A program made the position numbers and the translations under genes. DNA of 64,000 nt, taken from positions 1 through 64,000 of the forward strand of contig NZ_JAGFNS010000039.1 in the NCBI RefSeq assembly GCF_017592555.1. Reading direction: 5' to 3'. A model generated the notes under the pieces. It was not told the origin of the DNA. It worked only from the letters and a program-made list of their open reading frames with translations, and ran no database searches. The stretch is from Actinoplanes flavus (GTDB lineage Bacteria > Actinomycetota > Actinomycetes > Mycobacteriales > Micromonosporaceae). Shown piece by piece: positions 59,473 through 64,000 of the stretch; the first letter of the stretch is position 1; each line of letters starts with the position of its first letter.

Positions 59473-62400
59473 GTGACGGATACAGGGTTGACCGGCCTCG
59501 AGGTGGTCGACGAGCTCGGCCGTGGCGCGTTCACGATGGTGCACCGCGCCCGGCGGGGCGACCGCTGGTACGCGCTGAAGCGCCCGCTCGCCGACGCCGC
59601 CGAGTACCCGCGGATCCGGACCGAGTTCGCCCGCGAGGCGGCGCTGCTGGCCTGCATCGACGATCCGGCGGTGGTGCGGGTCTTCGCGGTCGGCGACCTG
59701 GACGGCGTACCGGCTCTGGTGCTGGAGCATCTGCCCGGCGGCACCCTCGCCGACAAGCTGGCCGGTGGGGTGCTGGCCGAGGAGTGGGTGGTCGCCCTGG
59801 CCGCCCGGCTGGCCCGGGGCCTGGCCGCCGCGCACAGGCTCGGGCTGGTGCACCGCGATCTCAAGCCGGGCAACATCATGGTCGGCAAGGATCAGCCGGC
59901 CAAACTGATCGACTTCGGTCTGGCGCAGCTCGGCGAGGAGACCGGGCCGTCGGATCAGGCGGTCGGCACCTTCCTGTACTCGTCGCCGGAGCAGTCCGGG
60001 ATGCTCAAGCGCCCGGTCGACGGCCGCTCCGACCTTTACTCCCTGGGCGTGGTGCTCTACGAGTGCCTGGCCGGGCGGCTGCCGTTCGAGACCGAGGACG
60101 TCGGCGAGCTGCTGCGCCTGCACCTGGCCGCCCCGGTCCCGGATCTGGCGGTGCTGCGCCCGGGCATCAGCCCGGCGCTGGCCGAGGTGGTGTACCGGCT
60201 GCTCGCCAAGGACCCGGACGACCGCTTCCAGGACGCCCGGTCGCTGCTCGACGCTCTGCGTGACTGTCCGGGCGGACCGGCCACCGAGCAGTCCGCGGTG
60301 GGCGCGTGGCCGCTGCGCGGCCGGGCCGCCGAGACGGAGCGGCTGACCCGCCGCTGGGAGCGGGCACGCGCCGGGCACGGCGGGGTGGCGGTGATCCGCG
60401 GCGGGCCCGGTTCCGGCCGGACCCGGCTCGCCGAGCAGCTGGCCGCCGAGGCGGAGGCAGCCGGATTCCCGATGTTCTGGGCCACCTGCCGGGAGGGCGA
60501 GGCGACCCCGCTGTCGGCGGTCCGGGAGGGCGTACGGAACTGGCTGGCCGGGGTCCGCCGGCTGCCCACGTCCCGGCGCACGGCGGTCGAGCGGCTGGCG
60601 ACGGAGGCGGCCGCGGCGGCCGGGCCGCGCCTGCTGGCCCGGATCTCCGGCGAGCTGGGCTCCCCCGGCGCCGACGCCGCGCCGGCCGGCGGTGACGAGC
60701 ACGTGCTCGGCGCCGGAACCACCTTCCTGAGCGAACTGGCCACCCGCAGCGGTGGGCTGCTGCTGGTCATCGACGACGCCCAGCATCTGGACTCGGGCTC
60801 CCGGCAGCTGCTCGAGAAACTGGCCGCCGACCTGGCCGGGCTGCCGGCGTTGGTGCTGCTCACCTCCCCGGACGGGGCCGGTGATCCGGCCGCCGGCCTG
60901 GACAGCCCCGGGATCACGGAGGTCGACTGCGGCCCGCTGTCCGGGCCCGCGGTCGCCGAGCTGATCGCGTCCCGGCTGCCCGGCGCGGAGGTGACCGGGG
61001 AGCTGGTCCGGCACGTCACGGCGCGGACCGACGGTACGCCCCTGGCCGTGGTCAGCTACCTGCTGCGGCTGCTCGACGCGGGTCTGCTGTGCCCGGTGTG
61101 GGGTGCCTGGCACCTGGACGTCGCCGGGGCGGACGCGCTGCCGGCGGTCGCCGACGTCCTCGATCTGCTCGCCACCCGCCTGACCGTGCTGCCGGCCGGC
61201 ACGCTCGACCACCTGGCCGTCGCCGCGGTGGCCGGGGTCCGGTTCCGGGCCGCGACGCTGCTGGCGGTCGGCGACCCGGACCCGATGCTGGCCGCGCTGA
61301 CGGCCGCGGCCGACCGGCACGTGCTGGAGCCGCGCCCCGACGGCTGGTACGCCTTCGTCCACCCCCAGCTGCGCGACGTGCTGCTGGAGCAGCTCGACGA
61401 GGACCGGCTGCGGCGGGTGCACGCCGAACTGGCCCGGGCCCTGGAGGCGCTGCCGGAGGAACTGCGGGACGAGGGGCACGCGTACGCGGTGGCCCGCCAC
61501 TACGGCGCGGCCGGTGACGAGGTGCCGCCCGAGGCCCGCCGCCGCAGCGCCGCGCAGGCGGGCCGGCGTGCCCTGGCCGACCAGGCGCCGGACGAGGCGA
61601 TCCGCTACCTGACCGAGGCGGTGGCCGGGGACCCGTCGCCGGACACCGGGCTGCTGCACGCGCTGGCCCAGGCCTATCTGCGGGCGGGCCGGCTGGAGCT
61701 GGCCGGGGAGGTGCTGGACCGGGCGCTGGCCGCCGAACCGGACCGGCTGGCGCGGGCCCGGCTGCTCACCACCCGCATCGAGCTGTACCACACGGTCTGG
61801 GACGACAGCCGGGCTCTGGAGGCGACCCGGGACGCGCTGGCCGAGCTGCGTAAGCCGTTGGCGGGCCGGGTGCTGCCCCTGCTGATCGCGTCGCTGCTGG
61901 TGGCGTTCATGGGCCGGCTGGTCCGGCGTACCCGGATCGGTTTCGGAACCGCGCGTGGCCGGCGCCGGGAGAACCTGGCCGTGCTCGCCGACGTGCTGGA
62001 CGCCGGCGGCTATGCCGCCGCGCTCGGGTTGCGCCTGGCCGAGGCGGCCGCCCTGTCGTTGCGGGCGGTGTACGCGGTCAACCGGCTGGGCCCGTGTCCC
62101 GAGTACGTCCGCGTCTACGCCCTGATCGGCTACGTGACCGCGGTGATCAAGCTGCGGGCCACGAGTGAACGCTGCCTGCGCCGGGCCGCGGCGGCGGCCG
62201 CCGGCCTCGACGACCCGGGGCTGGGCGCGTACGTGGAGTGGATGCGCGGCTGCGCCCTGATGATCGGCGGCGCCGACGACGGCAGCATCTGGGAGAGGAC
62301 CACCACCCGCAACGCCCGCTGGTACGTTCCGGCCCAGCTGATCCCCGGCTACGCCACCCTGTCGATGCGCTATCTGCTGCGCGGCTACGTGGAGGAGAGC

Positions 62401-64000
62401 GCCCGCGAGTACGAGCGCGGCATGCACAACCTGCCCGACCGGGAACAGGTGCTGGGCACCTCGCTCGGCATGCTGAGTGTGATGATCCCGGCCGGGCAGA
62501 GCCGGTTCGGTGAGGCCGCGGCGGCGCTGAAGCGGCTGCGCGCGGCGTTCCCGCCGGGCACCGGCACCCGGGTCCAGCGGGCCAACATGCTGACCGCCGC
62601 CGCCTGCTTGCTGATCGAGCAGGGCGACGTGGGGCCGCAGCTGGAGGAGGTGATCGCCGAGTTCCACGCGCTCAAGCTGCGCCGCGCCGAGATGCTGCCG
62701 CAGCACCGGTGGTTCTTCATGTACCAGGCGCACGGCCGGCTCCTCCAGTTCCGCTTCGCCTCGGACGCCGACCGGCCGGCCCGGCTCACGGAGGCCAAGA
62801 AGGCGGTCCGGGCGCTGGGCCGGGTCGGCGGCACCCCGATGCTGCGCTGTGTGCACCTGACCACGAAGGCGTCCTGGCACCTGGCGGCCGGCGACCCGCA
62901 GCGCTGCCTGCGGTTCGCCGACGAGGCGGAACGGCGGCTGCGGAAGGTGGACGCGCCGTTCATCCAGTACGAGGTGTTCCGGATCCGGGCCCGGGCGATG
63001 CGCGCCCTGGGCATGGCCAACGAGTCGGACCGGCAGGCCCGGTTCGCGCTCAGTATGGCGATGTTCCACGGCTGGGAGCAGCGGCGCCGGCAGACACGTG
63101 CCGAGTTCGGCGTCGACGAGGGTGCCGGCACCCATCGGCGGACCGTGGCGGACCGCCGCCCGGCGGCCGGCCGCAACCGGCATCTGGAGGCGTTGCAGCA
63201 GGTCGGCACGGCCGCCGCGACCATCCTGGACCCGCAGCAGCTGGCCAGCGTCGCGCTCGACGAGATGCTGCGCATCCTCGGCGCCGAGCGGGCGGTGTTC
63301 TTCCTGCTGGACGAGGCCGGCGAGCCGGTCCGGTACGCGGCCCGGGACGCCTCCGGGGATCTTCCGGAGAGCGACGAGTACGCGTCCACGCTGGTCCGCC
63401 GGGTCGCCGGCGCCGGGGAGCCGCTGGTGGTCGCCGGCACCGAGCAGGGCGCCGCGCTCGGTTCGCGCAGTGCCGTGGTGCACGGGCTGCGCAGCATCCT
63501 GATCGCGCCGGTCCAGTTCAAGGGCCGGATGGTGGCGATCGTCTACCTGGACAGCCGGCTCGCCCGGGGTGTCTTCACCGACGACGACGTCGCCGTGCTG
63601 ACCGCGGTGAGCAGCCACGTCGCCGTGTCGCTGGAGACCGCGCGGGCGGCGCAGCTGCACTCGCAGGTGCAGGCCGCCCGGCAGCAGCAGGCGCTCGCCG
63701 AGATGCTGCGGGCCAGCCTGGCCGAGATGAGCGCCATCCTGGAGCCGGACCGGCTGCTGTGGCATCTGTGCGGCACGCTGCGGACCCAGCTCGGCGCGAC
63801 GGCCGGATGCCTGATCAGCACCGGCGGCGAGGTGCTCGAGGTGGTCGGCGCCGCGCCCGCCGAGGCGGTCGGGACCATGGTGCGGCTCACCCCGGGCGAC
63901 ACGCCCGAGCTGCTCGGGCTGGAGGAGACCGCGGGGGTACGCGAACGCGTGCTCGGCGGCGCACCGAGGGCGCTGACCGTTCCTCTGGTGGGGCGGGACG
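59473..64000 (+). CDS. Multidomain Ser/Thr protein kinase-ATPase-GAF signalling protein (partial at right edge)
   Basis: A very large regulator of which 1509 residues are visible. Order: Ser/Thr kinase (about 10-270) with the ATP Lys in YALKRP, HRDLKPGN with catalytic Asp129, and DFGLA; an AAA/STAND-type ATPase (about 285-560) with a P-loop GGPGSGRT in which the normal Lys is Arg316, and Walker B LLLVIDDAQ; a TPR-like helical region (about 700-1220); then a GAF domain (about 1237-1400) and the start of a second GAF. This is the PknK/hybrid-kinase plan, often ending in a histidine kinase, GGDEF or HTH output that lies beyond the window. GTG at 59473 has GAAGG five bases upstream. The input is unknown. 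Confidence 0.88.
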   Translation, partial: MTDTGLTGLEVVDELGRGAFTMVHRARRGDRWYALKRPLADAAEYPRIRTEFAREAALLACIDDPAVVRVFAVGDLDGVPALVLEHLPGGTLADKLAGGVLAEEWVVALAARLARGLAAAHRLGLVHRDLKPGNIMVGKDQPAKLIDFGLAQLGEETGPSDQAVGTFLYSSPEQSGMLKRPVDGRSDLYSLGVVLYECLAGRLPFETEDVGELLRLHLAAPVPDLAVLRPGISPALAEVVYRLLAKDPDDRFQDARSLLDALRDCPGGPATEQSAVGAWPLRGRAAETERLTRRWERARAGHGGVAVIRGGPGSGRTRLAEQLAAEAEAAGFPMFWATCREGEATPLSAVREGVRNWLAGVRRLPTSRRTAVERLATEAAAAAGPRLLARISGELGSPGADAAPAGGDEHVLGAGTTFLSELATRSGGLLLVIDDAQHLDSGSRQLLEKLAADLAGLPALVLLTSPDGAGDPAAGLDSPGITEVDCGPLSGPAVAELIASRLPGAEVTGELVRHVTARTDGTPLAVVSYLLRLLDAGLLCPVWGAWHLDVAGADALPAVADVLDLLATRLTVLPAGTLDHLAVAAVAGVRFRAATLLAVGDPDPMLAALTAAADRHVLEPRPDGWYAFVHPQLRDVLLEQLDEDRLRRVHAELARALEALPEELRDEGHAYAVARHYGAAGDEVPPEARRRSAAQAGRRALADQAPDEAIRYLTEAVAGDPSPDTGLLHALAQAYLRAGRLELAGEVLDRALAAEPDRLARARLLTTRIELYHTVWDDSRALEATRDALAELRKPLAGRVLPLLIASLLVAFMGRLVRRTRIGFGTARGRRRENLAVLADVLDAGGYAAALGLRLAEAAALSLRAVYAVNRLGPCPEYVRVYALIGYVTAVIKLRATSERCLRRAAAAAAGLDDPGLGAYVEWMRGCALMIGGADDGSIWERTTTRNARWYVPAQLIPGYATLSMRYLLRGYVEESAREYERGMHNLPDREQVLGTSLGMLSVMIPAGQSRFGEAAAALKRLRAAFPPGTGTRVQRANMLTAAACLLIEQGDVGPQLEEVIAEFHALKLRRAEMLPQHRWFFMYQAHGRLLQFRFASDADRPARLTEAKKAVRALGRVGGTPMLRCVHLTTKASWHLAAGDPQRCLRFADEAERRLRKVDAPFIQYEVFRIRARAMRALGMANESDRQARFALSMAMFHGWEQRRRQTRAEFGVDEGAGTHRRTVADRRPAAGRNRHLEALQQVGTAAATILDPQQLASVALDEMLRILGAERAVFFLLDEAGEPVRYAARDASGDLPESDEYASTLVRRVAGAGEPLVVAGTEQGAALGSRSAVVHGLRSILIAPVQFKGRMVAIVYLDSRLARGVFTDDDVAVLTAVSSHVAVSLETARAAQLHSQVQAARQQQALAEMLRASLAEMSAILEPDRLLWHLCGTLRTQLGATAGCLISTGGEVLEVVGAAPAEAVGTMVRLTPGDTPELLGLEETAGVRERVLGGAPRALTVPLVGRD

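Noticed and set aside
59410..63765. 1451-codon ORF on the minus strand
   Set aside because: Antisense shadow of the kinase-ATPase gene; Gln/Arg/Gly-rich with no recognisable fold.

Overview
The window is very GC-rich, dense in genes and almost certainly from an actinomycete of the Micromonosporaceae (Actinoplanes-like). This is inferred from strong third-position GC, frequent GTG/TTG starts, an AftD-type arabinofuranosyltransferase with DUF3068 and DUF2613 neighbours, a zinc-finger/mycothiol-isomerase-type anti-sigma candidate, AbfB-tailed glycosidases and a CebR-type operator. No rRNA, tRNA, CRISPR, phage or insertion sequence was recognised.

Layout. 0-4.3 kb: a membrane diguanylate cyclase, then a three-gene operon (aldo/keto reductase, FAH-family hydrolase, SDR) that fits non-phosphorylating L-fucose-type sugar oxidation; a 20-bp perfect dyad sits just before its first ribosome binding site. 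4.3-10.4 kb: carbohydrate use. A GH94 cellobiose-phosphorylase-like enzyme lies behind a perfect TGGGAGCGCTCCCA operator, followed by a small membrane protein and a secreted GH2 enzyme with two AbfB modules. 10.5-13.2 kb: VOC protein, N-terminally short SAM methyltransferase, GNAT and a secreted protein. 13.2-17.7 kb: a repeat-rich island with two secreted repeat proteins, several minisatellites and a 1.4-kb gene-free stretch holding four copies of a 48-bp imperfect palindrome spaced at about 158 bp or twice that. 17.7-28.9 kb: amidohydrolase, a giant SCO7613-like membrane protein, a fused assimilatory nitrate reductase/flavoprotein with a GlnR-like box, and a DUF3068 protein.

28.9-53.1 kb is a cell-envelope glycan region. 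It contains a VWA/solute-binding protein coupled to AftD, which is joined in frame to a methyltransferase; a GT4; two paralogous secreted proteins (propeller-like domain plus 5 or 10 FnIII modules, the larger ending in an SGNH hydrolase); two GT-C-like membrane proteins; DUF2613; and a four-gene operon of nucleotide-sugar dehydrogenase, GT2, epimerase and flippase-like protein. Together these genes suggest synthesis, export and surface display of an arabinose-containing or other surface polysaccharide.

53.1-64 kb: Tat-exported haem peroxidase, AI-2E-family transporter, ECF sigma factor with a probable anti-sigma partner and a tiny bridging ORF, alpha/beta hydrolase, Tat/lipoprotein MBL-fold protein, and a very large Ser/Thr kinase-ATPase-GAF regulator that runs off the right edge. 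Starts were chosen by Shine-Dalgarno position, overlap with neighbours and family length; many differ from the longest possible ORF.
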